Shown here: piece after piece, positions 15,601 to 27,604 of the stretch | How the letters are laid out: every line of letters begins with the position of its first letter | Position numbering within the stretch: the first letter of the stretch is position 1 | NCBI GenBank assembly: GCA_013399875.1 | Contig: VXAZ01008129.1 | Coordinates: 288,170 to 352,169 of the forward strand | Source of the DNA: Gymnorhina tibicen | Lineage: Eukaryota; Chordata; Aves; Passeriformes; Artamidae | Reading direction: 5' to 3' | DNA length: 64,000 nucleotides | Notes under the pieces: model-generated | What the model was told of the DNA's origin: nothing | Databases searched by the model: none | What the model saw: only the letters and a program-made list of their open reading frames with translations | Made by a program: the position numbers and the translations under genes

Positions 15601-17290
15601 TGGTATCAAGGGATTCCTACATGTTTTTGTGTTTAAGCACTTAGACAATTTTCTCCTAAATTCTCTGCTCACAAACATATTTTGCTGCTTTTCTATGTGA
15701 AAGCATGTTCTTGTCAGGAAGCAGCCCAAGCACTGCATTAGCACGGGAATGGTGAGCATCCAACCTTCCTTATCTCCCTCCACAGCTGCTATGGAAAACT
15801 ATTCCACTTAGCAGAGATGCAGCATGATGGGACAGGTAGATGCACAATCCTTGGGCACTGGACCTTGCTATTCTGTAGTTTCTTGTACTCTCTCTGACGA
15901 AGAAAAAGCCCTTCTTCTCTCTAAGGGATCAGCCCCCGGAAAGAAAGGTCTCTTTTCCATACAAGTGGATAGTTTCTCCAAAGCCAGGACCCTTTTCAGT
16001 GCACTGCTCCCATGGCATGTCATACCAAGGAATGTCCTTTTTATAGCCCTTTCACCAGGGGTCCCCTTAATCCTCTTTTGGATTGCGTGCAGTGGGAACA
16101 GGCAGCTTACGTGGAGTTCTGACCTGATTTTTTTACTCGGAGTACTCTTGCAAGGAAAATAGACTGATGCATAGGAAAACACACATTTAATTTTACAACA
16201 GGAAGAGTTTACAACTCCCTAGCCGTTAAAAGAGAATAGATATATTTGCTTGTAAATGTGAGCAGCCAAGTTGGATTTGATATTAATATACACTGAGGCA
16301 CCTTTACACGAAAGGGACGATACAGAGGGCTGTTAATGTGAGAGTAAATTAAAATTGCATATGCTTTTAGGTCTTTTAGAGATCTGAAGCAAGATAATGG
16401 AGACTAAGTGGTTCAACTACTTTAAAAATTAAAAAAAAAGGGGGGTGGACTAACAAATAAGTATGAACATGTTTACAATAATATTAAATGATGTATGCCT
16501 AGGCAGGCAATTGACTCTCACTAAGATTTTGCTCATGTCATTTAGCATTTTATATAAATCCATCTGTTGTCTCCAGCTCTAGGTAGAAATTGCTTCCACT
16601 GAAGTGCCTAAAAGAAATTGCTTAAAATTTTACTCACTGTATCTATATCAGCACATTCAAAGAGAATATTATTCACTTAATCTTTATGTAAAACTGGTCT
16701 TTCTCTTGTCAAAGAAAGCAAACATCTAAGGAACAGAATGATTCAGGTAATTGACCCCAATCATCTGCTTCTGCTGGGTTCGAGCACCTTTCCTAGCTTG
16801 GTGTCAGTACAGAGACACAGAGAAACGGTGTTATGAGAATCTCAATGCGTTTGCTTTGCATTTTCGTTCTGGAGATCCCTTGGCCTGCACAAAATAGCAA
16901 AGGTTGCATATAAAAGTAGGGCAAGAAACCAGCAGCAATTAAGAAAATGCTGACAGAAGATGGAAAACATCTGAGATGAAAACTGTCCAATATGCTGAAT
17001 GGCTACATCAAGCTCTTAGTGTCCTTTTCCCTCTGTGCAGATCTGAAGTCAGAGAGACTTTGATTTAAGGCTTTGATTTTATTAACAGACCTCACCCATC
17101 ACAGTTAGCCTGTGCTGGATGGAAAAGAATCCCAAGAGAAATGTGGGAGAGTTTCAGAGCTAGTGACATTTCCCTTTCAGAGCAAGACATGGGATACAGT
17201 CACCTGGAAAGACACAATGGAGGTAATGGTCTGACTCAGGGTAACCCTAATATTTCTGTGTCAAAAGTTATTTTATAATGTGCCTCTTTT

Positions 17291-17780
17291 ACAGAACCAC
17301 AGGGTGGGTCATGTTGGGAAGAACCACAGTGGGGCATCTGGTCCAATCTCCCTGCTCAAGCAGTTTCATCCCAGAGCACGTGGCACAGGTTTGTGTCGAG
17401 ATGGTTCTTGAATATCCCCAGGGAGGGGGAATATGCCTATCTGGGCAACCCGTTCCAATGCTCTGCCACCTGCACAGTAAGGAACTTCTTCCTCATGTTC
17501 AAGTGGAACTTTCTGGTCATCAGTTTCTGCCCGTTTCCTCTTGTCCCATTGCCCGGCACCGCCGAGCAGAGCCTGGTCCATCCTCTGACCCCTCCCTGCA
17601 GACGCTGACAGACACTGATGAGGTTCCCTCTCAGTGTCTCTCCTCCAGGCTGAACAGGCCCAACTCCCTCAGCCTTTCCTCATCAGAGAGATGCTCCAGT
17701 CCCCTCATAATTTTTGTAGCCCTCCACTGGACCAGCTCCAGGAGCTCCATGTCTCTTGCACAGAGGAGTCCAGAATTTAA
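17291..17780 (-). mobile_element. CR1 LINE fragment, 3' UTR plus C-terminal end of ORF2
   Basis: Avian CR1 non-LTR retrotransposon, 5'-truncated and inserted antisense to NRXN1. On the minus strand the frame at 17631-17840 begins its CR1 part with [20 protein letters not shown] and continues [17 protein letters not shown]. That is the familiar C-terminal motif of CR1 ORF2 ([25 protein letters not shown]). Reading down the + strand, the sequence then runs through the CR1 3' UTR (CTGCTCAAGCAG, GTTCTTGAATATC, TGGGCAACCCGTTCCAATGC) to a degenerate terminal octamer (ACAGAACCACAG). CR1 copies are usually 5'-truncated in this way. No intact protein remains. A 168-residue frame on the + strand across this element is an antisense shadow. 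Confidence 0.9.
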
Positions 17781-18798
17781 TTGACACCTTTTAGTTTTCA
17801 GCAGCATTTGTTCTGCCACAGGAACTGAAAAACAGGCCAAGAAGGTCTCTATTTTACAAGAATGTAATTTGTTAATTGCAGATTAGCTTTGTCTTTTGAA
17901 CAGTCACCACTTAAGTTTTGATCGATCGGTTCAGCACTTGGTCTATCATCTATTCATATCAGTGACAGTACAAAGTCAGGATCTTTCTTTCTCTCTTTCA
18001 CTTCTTGGTCATCAGTGCAGGAGACAATTTCCATAATCCTTTTCTTATGAGAAATCTTTTCCTGGGCATTAAAGATATCCTGTTTCCTAGGTTTGTGAAT
18101 ACTTCGGTTATCACCAGTACATTGTGCTATACACAGAATTTGCATTGAAAGCGTTTGCTTTACTGCTGAAAAATATAGCAGATTCCAAAAGAATCATATC
18201 CATTAAATGAAAAAGGAAGGTATGAAGAACCACTAACATCAGAAGGTATTGTGTCGGAATATTAGCAAGTCATCTAGGTCAGGTAATAGACGATATTCTG
18301 AGAAGTCCTAATAAACAGAGGCTAAATAAACAGAGAAGTTGGCATAGATTAAGAAAAATATAACACACATGCACACACATTTACCGCTTTTTAGTTTCCA
18401 CCAAATTATTTTTAATAAAGGAGAAAACATCTAGTCTTGTAAATCCATACTTGAAGTTCTTTTAGCTCATTTAATCCCATTTCTTAAAGGCCTGTATGTT
18501 ATTGAAAAGTGAATAATTAAATCCATGTTGACTGTGCCTATTTATGAAAACCTGGTGCATAGACAATGTATTTACATCTTTAAATAGACATTAGAAGTGT
18601 TTTAATGTAGTAGTTCTATAGAATACGGTATATAGTAGCTCTATATTTTGCTTATACTTGGTAATTTTCTTGCTTGATGTGACTTTTGGTGAGTTTTAAC
18701 ATTTGCCCAGCCAGTCTCTCTGTTTCTCTCTTTCTCTGTGAGGTTCACATGTAAACTGCTTTAAAGATTGCATAATGACTGTTTGGCATATCCTACAG

Positions 18799-18921
18799 GC
18801 AAAGGCCCAGAAACCCTTTTTGCTGGCTATAACCTCAATGATAATGAGTGGCACACAGTGCGCGTGGTGCGGCGAGGAAAAGGTTTAAAGTTAATGGTGG
18901 ATGACCAGCAGGCCGTGACAG
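18799..18921 (+). CDS. NRXN1: Neurexin-1 internal exon, middle of LNS4 (starts at the SS3 junction)
   Basis: A 123-nt internal coding exon of the presynaptic adhesion receptor neurexin-1. It starts after TATCCTACAG and ends before GTAGTG. The first two bases (GC) finish a codon begun upstream, and the last base (G) starts one finished by the next exon, so it is phase 1 on both sides. The peptide begins (x)[18 protein letters not shown], then [14 protein letters not shown] and VDDQQAVTG, a laminin/neurexin/sex-hormone-globulin (LNS) beta-sandwich segment of LNS4 in the alpha-neurexin ectodomain. In known alpha-neurexins SS3 lies just before KGPETLF: the split codon gives Gly when the SS3 microexon is skipped and Ser when it is included. 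Compared with mammalian sequences as I recall them, G, M and V replace S, T and M in GKSLKLTVDDQQAMTG. The donor GTAGTG is not a strong consensus. Confidence 0.93.
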
Positions 18922-21900
18922 GTAGTGTGGCATTGTGATTCCATGATTCCATGTTTACTGGGGGGAAGCACGAGACAAAAAAAAGAAAAATGACAGAAGT
19001 AAAATGGCTTTATCTGAAAGAAACAGATGGTTTTTTTTCTTTTCTTGGGTAAGATTCAAAATCCATGTTAAGCATCTTGGAATGCTGGTGCAACAAGTGT
19101 GTTATTACACTTGATGTTGATGTTGCTCTAAGGTTGCTATTGAAATTAATGGAAACCTTCGTGCTGACTGAAATGAGTGTTTTTATACAGTAATTGGAGA
19201 GAAGTGATTTGATACATCACTAATGAGAAGGCAAGTAAAATGCTTTTGGCAACACATTGTTAAGGCTAAACACTAAGCCACTGCTGGAAGAAAGAATTTA
19301 ATAAACATTTGAAGGATATTCTACTGTGGCTTGAATCTTGCGTCAGTTGTCCTCAATAATTATACATTAAGCAGCATGTTTTTCTCAAATACTAAAATAG
19401 CAGTTGGGATGGGAGAAAAAAACTGACATGCACGTTGGCAGATATTACAAATGTATTTCTATATTTATATTATCAGAAAGGTTAATAGAAAACACATTGA
19501 TTTTGTCCTGTACAGGACAATGCTTGTATGACACATATGCTAACAACATACATGTTGTTAATAGCAACTGATCTGGCTTCTGGCCCTGATTCCTTGCACA
19601 GTACAATGTGCCTAATTTTTTGTTAACTATTTAGAATTATCCTTTGGTTTTGTGTAGCATCAGACAACTTTTATCATTGGTTCTAAGCTTTGTTAAAATG
19701 TAACAAGTTAAATGTTTGGTTTTTTCCAAAGAGGAGTATACCTTCTTTAATAATTCCTTTTCACCTCAGCAGAACACTGAGGGTCGTGTCACTGGTAGAA
19801 GAATAATTCATATAGCTGCAAGGACATATTTTCTAGAACTTTTCAGAAATTACCAATGTATCTTCCAGAGCTGAAGTCTGTGTATGTTATGATGCCTAGG
19901 GTCATTCTCCCAAGAATGTAGATGGCCTAAATAATTTATTTTCTTTTTGATAATAAATTTATAGTATGGGTGGAAGTATACTGAAAAATACTATAATCTT
20001 GCTGCTTCTACTACCACTCAAGGCAGATTCTGATATAGTGGAAATTCAAAATCCAGTGCAAGATCCAAATGCACAATTCCTGGACTCCTCCTGGCAGAGT
20101 TCTAATTTACAAATACTACAGGTTACATAACCTGGGTCCAGCTTTCTAATGCAACACTTGTATTCTTTCCATACCGCAGTATCTACATCAAAAACTGGCC
20201 AGTGACTTGAATTCCCTCTCAGTTCTTCAAACTGGAAGTTGTCTGCATTTGCATAATGCACAGATGTTTGATGGAGAAATTCATCCCAGTATTCCTAAGC
20301 TTCCTAAACTCCCTGTAGGAATCTGCGTGGCCAATCTGTGACCTCCTCCACCAGTGAGGAGGGAACTGGTGTAAGAGAAGGAACACAGGAAAATTTAAAT
20401 ATGGCTAATCTGCTGTTAGTCCCAGGAATCTCACATTTCCAACAAAGAAAATCTTTATTGTTGTGTAACTGATGAGATTTTTTGGTTTTTTTCTTTTGGG
20501 GGGGGTGGGGCTTTTCTGTTCTTTTTTTTTCAACACTGAGCATTTTAAAAGCCTTTCCAACTTCAAATTTCAAATGTATGTAATAGAATTTAATGTGTAG
20601 TAGTTTTGAATTTCTTGAAAGGGTAGGGAAAGAGTTGCCATATAAGATTACAGTGTGCTTGTTCTAAACTGCTTAGAACTTTGCTTCAGATGTCCCAACA
20701 ATCAGAAATTTGGTTAAAATGTAACTCATTCATTTTTCCTGGGAAAGGTCGTTGTGGTGTTTATAAGGAGAGTAAGGAAGAAAACTGACTTCCTGCTAAA
20801 AATTCCAGCTTTCTCCTGCCACACATTATTTTTGATACCATTTCCTATGTTGTATATGAAAGAAACCCCATCAGATCCAGAAAGCTTAAGCTGGAAGAAA
20901 AGCCATTAAATAATTCATCCTGACTTTCCAGTTTTTACAGATTATAAAATACCACTTAGTCATTTGTGTTTTGTGCTTGGTTCTCTTTGACAAATGCATA
21001 ATGTGTGCATGGATAAATAATATAATTCAGAGTCATAAGTTTTCATTGGAGGTCGTGCAGGGGGTTTTAAAGAAATTATTAATCACAGAAGAGCTTAAAT
21101 ACTTCCAGCCCTGATGCACCTTATTTTCTAAAAATGTATAAAAAAATAAAAGTGGAGTGAAGGTCACTAAAGTTGGATAGCAGAATAGCTTATGGTTATT
21201 CAATTGGCATTTTGTATGCTGCTTTTCCACAAACCTGATAAACTTAAAAAAAAAAACCCAAAAAGATAACAAAAATAATAAAAACACCACCAAACCCCCA
21301 AACGCCCAACCTTGTAAGTACAAATTACACTCTCTCTCTCTTTTCCTTCACTGCTGCATTTACAAATCCTGTGGAGCATTATGTGAAGTCTCAAGTCCTG
21401 TTGGCATGTTTGTGGAACTGAAATGTTGGAGGGAGATTTGGGATGTGAGCCCAGATTCTGGAACTTTTTTATTACTATGCTCAAAGAAAGAAATACGTTT
21501 AATGTAGTGGGGATACTGTGCTACAGGCCAAAGCTCAGTGGATTTTTGCCATGACATTAATGCAATGCCATCTGAAGGGATACAAGACTGGAATACATAA
21601 TGTTCCTCTCTAAAACTTGATCCCCAGCTCTTTGCCTGTGATCCAATATACAGCTCTTGTCCCAGAAAAAATTACACATCTGGTATTTTTCAAGACTCAT
21701 TACTGCAAGGAAAAACCCACTTTTGCTTAATACATTCAGGGCAAGTGGTACCTTCAGAACAGATGTTTAGAAACAAGAATATCAAGACTGTCCCTGCGGT
21801 TTAAGCTGCCCCTTGCAGTGCTCAGTCCTGTGAGTGAAGATCTCAGGTAGTGGTGGTGTTCAATGACACCAGTAAAAGTGAGTTCTCATACAGAGCTCAT

Positions 21901-23475
21901 CCTGAAGTTAAGTAAGCTACCTGTAAACATTTATCATGAATTATTAGAGCAATTTTTGTGCCTGAATGGTATTAAAACTTACAGAGCTATTTTCCATGTA
22001 ATTTCACTGGTGCCCATACACGTATCTCAGTGCTGTGACTTAACCTGCTTGTGAATTCATCTCCCTGGGCAAATCCCAGATATCAACATTTCTCTTTCCC
22101 TTGTCTTTTCCCTGTCACACACATGTCCACAGACACTCGCTTATGACACCTACAAAGGTACAGCTGTGTCAGCCTCCTCCAGGCTTTGTGCACCACTTCT
22201 GACATGTCCAGCCTGGGGCAGTGCTCACACTCTCTCTTGGAACAGTATATTTGGGGATGGACAGAGGGAACTTGGCTTGTCAACAGCTTTGCCACTGTGG
22301 GGACTTGAATTAGAGCAGTTTTATGCCAGTATTTAGATCAGCTTGGCTAGGTCTGCTCCTCACCTTCTCTGTTCTCCATGAGAGACGTGATGCAGCTAAG
22401 GAACTGGGGAATCTAGGCCATGGTTTGCAAAAGGTACATTAAGTGGTGAAATTCATTAGTAATAAAAGCTGTTTTTCCACACAATGTGACCATGAATCAG
22501 CCCTGTGAAAATACTGCCCTACTTCTTTAAAATAAGCATGGAAAATATTGGAAGTTCTGTCAGAAAAGGGAACACTTCAGTGAACACAATTTTGATGTGC
22601 TGGGTAAGGTATTTAGTAACTAGCTTGAAAACTTACCTGACCTGTATGCAGTGTACTCTGGCAATGCTGATCCTTTCCTCCAGATTAGCTCTACAGTCAG
22701 CAGATTTTAGGCTTCTTGCTCTGCAGTGGTCCTTGCATGACAGAGAGAACTCAAAGGCAGCTGTAGGGCTTGCTTTTGGCCACCTTTCTGATAAAAGCAA
22801 GTCCCTTGTTGTTTACAGGATTACAACACACTGGCATGCACCCTTCCTGAAGCCTTTCTGCTCAGCCCATCTCTTGGGCTCTGCCCTTTCTCCCATGGTT
22901 TATCCCCATGATACAAAGCCAGTTGCTTTCAAGCAGCTCTCCACCCTTTTCACACAGGGCTTTGCAGCAGGGCCAGCAGTAATGCACCTAAGACAGCTGA
23001 AACAGGTCAAATCATGGTCTTCTAGTCAAATCATGCACATTGAAGCAAAACACATGCAATAATATCCCTCAAGCTGTTCTGTTTCTCTTTCATGAAACTC
23101 CGATATTGTTGGTTTGGCTTTGAGATTGGCCTTTGTCATCCTTGTGTTAAGTTACTGCACTTGCTTGTGGTAAAACCCCACATCTGGTTAAGCGTCAGTA
23201 AAGTGAGGGATTTTGTTGGCAATTTAATATACTCTGGCAAACTGTTTCAGTTTAGAAATCTTGCTGTTGGCCTTATCCAAACGTACTGAACACACTGGAA
23301 AGGCTCTCAGACTGACCAGTAGTTCGGCTGAACTTAGAAGAATTGCCTTTGGAGTCAAGAATTGGCCTTGCACATTCTGAAAAGTGTGAAATTTATGCAA
23401 ATACTTAATCACATGACATGTTTTTCGACCTCCCGTTTCAGACACTAACACGTGTTTTCTTGTTGCTGTTTAAAG
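18922..23475 (+). other. NRXN1: NRXN1 intron between the two LNS4 exons
   Basis: A 4.55-kb phase-1 intron, GTAGTG to GTTGCTGTTTAAAG. It holds A-rich and G-rich low-complexity stretches (about 20480-20530 and 21246-21310) and a short CT repeat near 21330. A 185-codon open frame at 22505-23062 on the + strand looks like no known family, does not lead into a splice-consistent exon and has no conserved-domain features I can see. I treat it as chance. Confidence 0.8.
21246..21310. repeat. A-rich low-complexity stretch
   Basis: Runs of A interspersed with CCC and AC groups (AAAAAACCCAAAAAG, AATAATAAAAACACCACC). Sequence of this kind is common in bird introns. No mobile-element body is recognisable beside it. 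Confidence 0.6.
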
Positions 23476-23857
23476 GTCAAATGGCTGGCGATCACACACG
23501 ACTGGAATTCCACAACATAGAAACAGGAATAATAACAGAACGGCGCTACCTGTCTTCTGTGCCTTCTAATTTTATTGGGCATCTACAGAGTCTCACATTT
23601 AATGGCATGGCATACATTGACTTATGTAAAAATGGAGACATCGATTATTGTGAGCTAAATGCAAGATTCGGGTTCAGGAACATCATAGCAGACCCTGTAA
23701 CCTTTAAAACAAAAGCAAGTTATGTTGCACTGGCCACGCTACAAGCGTACACATCTATGCACCTTTTTTTCCAGTTCAAAACCACCTCCCTGGATGGATT
23801 GATACTTTTTAACAGTGGCGATGGAAATGATTTCATTGTGGTTGAATTAGTAAAAGG
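23476..23857 (+). CDS. NRXN1: Neurexin-1 internal exon, end of LNS4 and start of LNS5
   Basis: A 382-nt exon that joins in frame to 18799-18921: ACA G|GT CAA ATG gives TGQM. The peptide continues [54 protein letters not shown] and [17 protein letters not shown], which closes LNS4 with its terminal cysteine pair. It then begins LNS5 with [35 protein letters not shown] and [32 protein letters not shown] favours NRXN1 over NRXN3. The acceptor is a pyrimidine tract ending TTTAAAG and the donor is GG|GTATGT, so the exon leaves in phase 2. The frame reads on past the donor for about 26 codons before a stop. That reading would arise only from intron retention. Confidence 0.97.
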
Positions 23858-24388
23858 GTATGTATGGATTAGCGTTAACGCCAAAACCAGTCTGTTCAAA
23901 ATGTGTGTACAGGAGGAAATACACAGGGAAGTTTAGGATGCAAATCTTTTTTCTGACTGGATAGATGTGATTGATCATGTTTCTTCATGTTGACCTTCAC
24001 GTGCTTTATTGTGACTCTTTCTTTCAGATGAAGCTAGATGCCTGAAATGTATGAAAGTAAATAATAGGTATAACTTCTCTCGTGTTTACCACAAAGAAGT
24101 ACTAGTTTGTAGCCTCCCTCTTGTTCTCTCTCTACGTATGTATGCATGTCTTGGTACACGGAGTGCTCGTTGCTTTCCAGAAACTTGGGACTGCACCTCA
24201 ACTCATCCAAAAGAGTGGCAGTTTCTCGGAATGACAGTTGCTTCCCCATCTGGCATTCATTGTTGTCTTCTGGTTTTGCCAGCTCTACTGAGGAGTACAA
24301 GCAAATAGAAAATATTAGACATATTAATTAGTGCCCCTTTGCTATGTAAAGAAAAAGGAAACTTTTCCAATTTTTTCTCTTTTCCCAG
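23858..24388 (+). other. NRXN1: NRXN1 short intron inside LNS5
   Basis: A 531-nt phase-2 intron from GTATGT to the strong acceptor TTTTCTCTTTTCCCAG. It is small compared with its neighbours. Overlapping short frames occur on both strands (for example 24034-24300), but none is recognisable. Confidence 0.9.
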
Positions 24389-24579
24389 GTATTTACACTA
24401 TGTGTTTGATTTGGGAAACGGTGCCAACCTCATCAAGGGAAGTTCTAATAAACCTCTGAATGACAACCAGTGGCATAATGTCATGATATCAAGGGATACC
24501 AACAACCTACACACTGTAAAGATTGACACTAAAATCACAACACAGAGCACAGCAGGAGCCAGAAATTTAGATCTCAAAA
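24389..24579 (+). CDS. NRXN1: Neurexin-1 internal exon, central LNS5
   Basis: A 191-nt exon. GG|G TAT TTA joins the previous exon to give [14 protein letters not shown], then [40 protein letters not shown] and [12 protein letters not shown]. The last base A starts the Ser codon completed by the next exon (A|GT GAT, giving SDLYIGG). The run from LNDNQWHNV through VKIDTK is the core LNS strand pattern shared with other neurexin LNS domains. The acceptor has a long pyrimidine tract (TTTTTTCTCTTTTCCCAG) and the donor is the strong AAA A|GTAAGT. Both sites look constitutive. Confidence 0.97.
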
Positions 24580-25829
24580 GTAAGTACAGTTATTCTTGTG
24601 TAATCTACAGTGAGGGCCATTACAGAATGATGAACAGAATAAGTCATGGATGTAAAGTATGATATAATTTTTTTATATTGTTTGAAAGCTTTTATTTTAT
24701 AATAATTAATATGATCACAAGAGATAACATCATCTTAACCCAACGATGCCAGTTTTGTATTAGTTCTGCACAGGTAGGTACAATTTGAACATGTGAAGAT
24801 CCTATGGGAAAAAAACAGTAGGAAATTGTAATAACACGGAGTGGCCCACATAAACCAAAAGATAATTGAGAGACTAAAGGAAGCCTACAATGTCTTTTAC
24901 ATGAACATAGGTTATATAAGTGGTATCACATACTTATCTAAATATATAATGTATTGTAATTTCAATTGCAGGTGGGATAAAGTTTGTTTTAAACCTACAT
25001 ATTATAAATCCAGCTGGATTCTATAGATCCATTTTCTATAAATATATGTATATTTTAAAATAAGTGGCAATAATGGGTTCTGTGGATGGGTTTCTAAAAA
25101 GCTAATTTGCATCTGAGGGAAATATCTTTTTGGAAGGATGTATAAGTAAGTATGCTTTTAAAATAATGACTACATAATCAGACATATTAATATATGTTCT
25201 GGTCATGTGGAAAAGTACTATGTATTTTAGCATTCTTTAAGAAGGCTCTTGGCAGGAAAACTGAAATTTCATAACAGTTAAAGAAATATGATATTTCAAA
25301 AGCCAGGATGTTCAAAGTAGATATTAATATTCCATCAAGAGCTTGTTCCTTGCTGGATTTTCTTTTAACTGCCTCTGAGTCACAGATAATGAGCTGACCT
25401 TGGTAATTATGCTGGATTTTGTGATATTTTACATGTTTGCCTCACTTGAAAGTACTATTAAGATTGTAAGAAAGACTGTAAAAACAGTATCCTTATATGT
25501 CATAATCTTCAATAAGAGATTCTTTTATTTATAAACCTAGCATTTCTGATAAAGCTTTTTGGATGGCTGACACTCCATTCCTAAAATAGCATTTGAAATT
25601 TGTGCCATGTTTTTTCTTGGGTTTGCATTCTGTTAAACATCATCGATGTTTATTGAAACAGTGTCATATTTCAACATTGTTTTTGATGCTGTAGAGAAAG
25701 CATCCACCTTGTTCCTCAACATTTTAAGATGGCAAGTACTACTTATTCGTATGTGTATGTCTTTATTATGTTTGGCTTTTTTCTTAGTAGTTAAATCAGG
25801 CATGGGTAGGGAAAAAAACAGCCCTGTTG

Positions 25830-26132
25830 CGAGCCGATAATTAACACAGCCATTTTATTCGACATATTTTTCAAACCGATTGTGGTGTGTCTTTGGTGTG
25901 CCGCTTTATTTAAGGGAAGCAGATCAAGTTCGCTCCATGTGCTCGCTTAAGGCACTAGAGAGCGCTGTGATCTCGCCGAACGCGCTGCCCAGGGAAGGCT
26001 CATCAGCGAGGACAACCTGCAAAATCCAGCATCCCTTTGTGTGCTGCACTTTGAAAATGCTACTTTCGCCTTATGCTTTTGAAGTAAAACTGTATCCATA
26101 GCTGTCGCGTTTTCTAACCTTGAATTCCTTCG
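25830..26132. promoter_or_regulatory. Compact CpG-rich patch, candidate intronic regulatory element
   Basis: I count 17 CpG dinucleotides in about 303 bases, whereas the 1.2 kb before it has only a handful. The central 120 bases (25921-26040) are about 56% G+C with eight CpGs, close to the number expected from base composition, so CpG has not decayed there. The core includes CTCGCCGAACGCGCTG and AGCGCT. CpG retention of this sort is seen at promoters, enhancers and conserved unmethylated elements. No TATA box, transcript or splice-consistent exon is evident. It could also be a young GC-rich insertion. The functional assignment is inference. Confidence 0.3.
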
Positions 26133-26133
26133 G

Positions 26134-26165
26134 AAAAAAAAAAAAAAAAGAAAAAGAAAAAGAAA
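26134..26165. repeat. A-rich tract
   Basis: Sixteen A followed by GAAAAAGAAAAAGAAA. It directly follows the CpG-rich patch on its 3' side and could mark the tail of an old insertion, but no element body is recognised. Confidence 0.7.
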
Positions 26166-27604
26166 TGAGGAGCATGAAAAAACATACTGAGATTTGAAGC
26201 AAGGAAGGTGAATTGTGTTAGATGATTTTCTGTGATTTACCACCCAAGGAATGTGGACAGTAAAAGAATAACAAGCCTGACATTTTCAGTGCAGAAATAT
26301 ATAGCAAGCACCTCTCTAAAACTGGTCTAGCATACACAAATCCTCAACCTCTGTCTCCTTATAATAGTATGCCTCATTTTATTTTATTTTTTAAAATGTA
26401 TTATACCACACTTTGTTCAGTCAGCTTCCCTTAAATATGGCACAGTGTATATCATGAGAATTTTGGTTGGATTTGGGAGGGGGCTCAAGTTGATACTTTT
26501 TAGCCAGCAGGCTAAAAGAGACCAAAAAAATTGCCTTTCATTACTGTTTTTCCTTCCTTTGTATTTAGTAGAAATGGTCTTCTGTAATTGCTTCTTTTCT
26601 ATTTTACATCAGCGTTTCTTACAATGCCATATTTCTGTTGTGCTATAAACACTCCATACACTTTCCTGATATAAATAGTTACAATTAATTCATTGTCCTG
26701 TACTATTTTAGCCTTAGCAACAAAGCAACTGCAAAATTACATTTCCTGCTACTGGTATCAATAGTTCTGCTTAACCAGAGTTATCACTAGGTGAAATATA
26801 AATGTGTGTAGATAGTATGGAACCTGCAGCCATTCTGAGTAATTGTAGAGTTACCAGATTTCTGATTTTGAAGTCCAAGCTGATCCTGGAAAAAGAAATC
26901 CTCTATATTTGGGTTTCTGCAAATACACGGTGAATTCAGTGCAAAGATAAGACACAGATTGTGTTGTCGAGCCTGCACAGCATGGAAGTTGTCTGGGAAA
27001 GCAGACAGCTGCCATAAAAGTATGGGAGAGAATTTCCAATATATGTTTCCTTTTGGGTGTAGGATTTGGCTATGTAACACAGAAAGTTCATTATCACACA
27101 CATCGGTTCCCTGCACAACCTCTGGTACAATTTCAGCAACTACCTGTGGAAACACATATATTACATCCTGCAGCCTAATTATTGCTGTAATTAGATGGGT
27201 AAATTATAAATTGGAGACAAATAAATGAGTGAAAATAATTCTGTGTTTGGATTCCAAGAACTGTGTTATTCTTCCTCTCAGGGAAAATTAGCAAAGTGTG
27301 CTGAGGTGCAGTTCTAGCAGATAATCCGTAAAGATAAATGAGTCTGAACAGCAAAAGCAGCACAGTTCAAGCCTGCCAACACAGTTACACAGCAAATTTC
27401 CTTTCATATATTTCATGAGCAGATTCCCTGCCCTGCTCTCAGGATAGCTCAGATGGCTGGCATGGCTGCAATTCAAGGCCTGAAAGAGTAGGGTGGAGGG
27501 GAATTCTTACTTGTTGTACTTGATGCTGTGCTCTGGTGTTCTGAGGGGTCTGAGTAGCCTCAAAGGGCACAGAAAAAACAAGTGAAAATGGAATTTGACT
27601 TCTT

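Larger units (their letters stand above)
1..18798 (+). other. NRXN1: NRXN1 intron sequence upstream of the LNS4 exon
   Basis: This is AT-rich non-coding sequence that ends at the acceptor TATCCTACAG before the first recognised exon. Open frames here are short, on both strands, and resemble no family I recognise. The exons expected further upstream (EGF-B and the first half of LNS4) would show as conserved frames and are not present. I also looked for a 27-nt SS3 microexon coding for a DCIRINCNS-like peptide and did not find one by eye. Recognisable content is limited to homopolymer runs, an ATT microsatellite, a probable short CR1 remnant near 5986 and a clear CR1 fragment at 17291-17780. The rest holds nothing I can name. 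Confidence 0.8.

Noticed and set aside
15824..16182. Overlapping open frames of 112 and 104 residues on opposite strands
   Set aside because: Neither peptide shows a recognisable domain, and overlapping frames on both strands are expected by chance at this scale.
17278..17784. 168-residue open frame on the + strand
   Set aside because: It lies antisense across a CR1 fragment whose minus strand carries the recognisable ORF2 and 3' UTR sequence, so it is a shadow.
18934..18957. GATTCCATGATTCCATG just after the first exon, resembling the CR1 terminal octamer tail
   Set aside because: The sequence before it is the conserved coding exon and donor, so there is no CR1 body that the tail could terminate. 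Two octamers can occur by chance.
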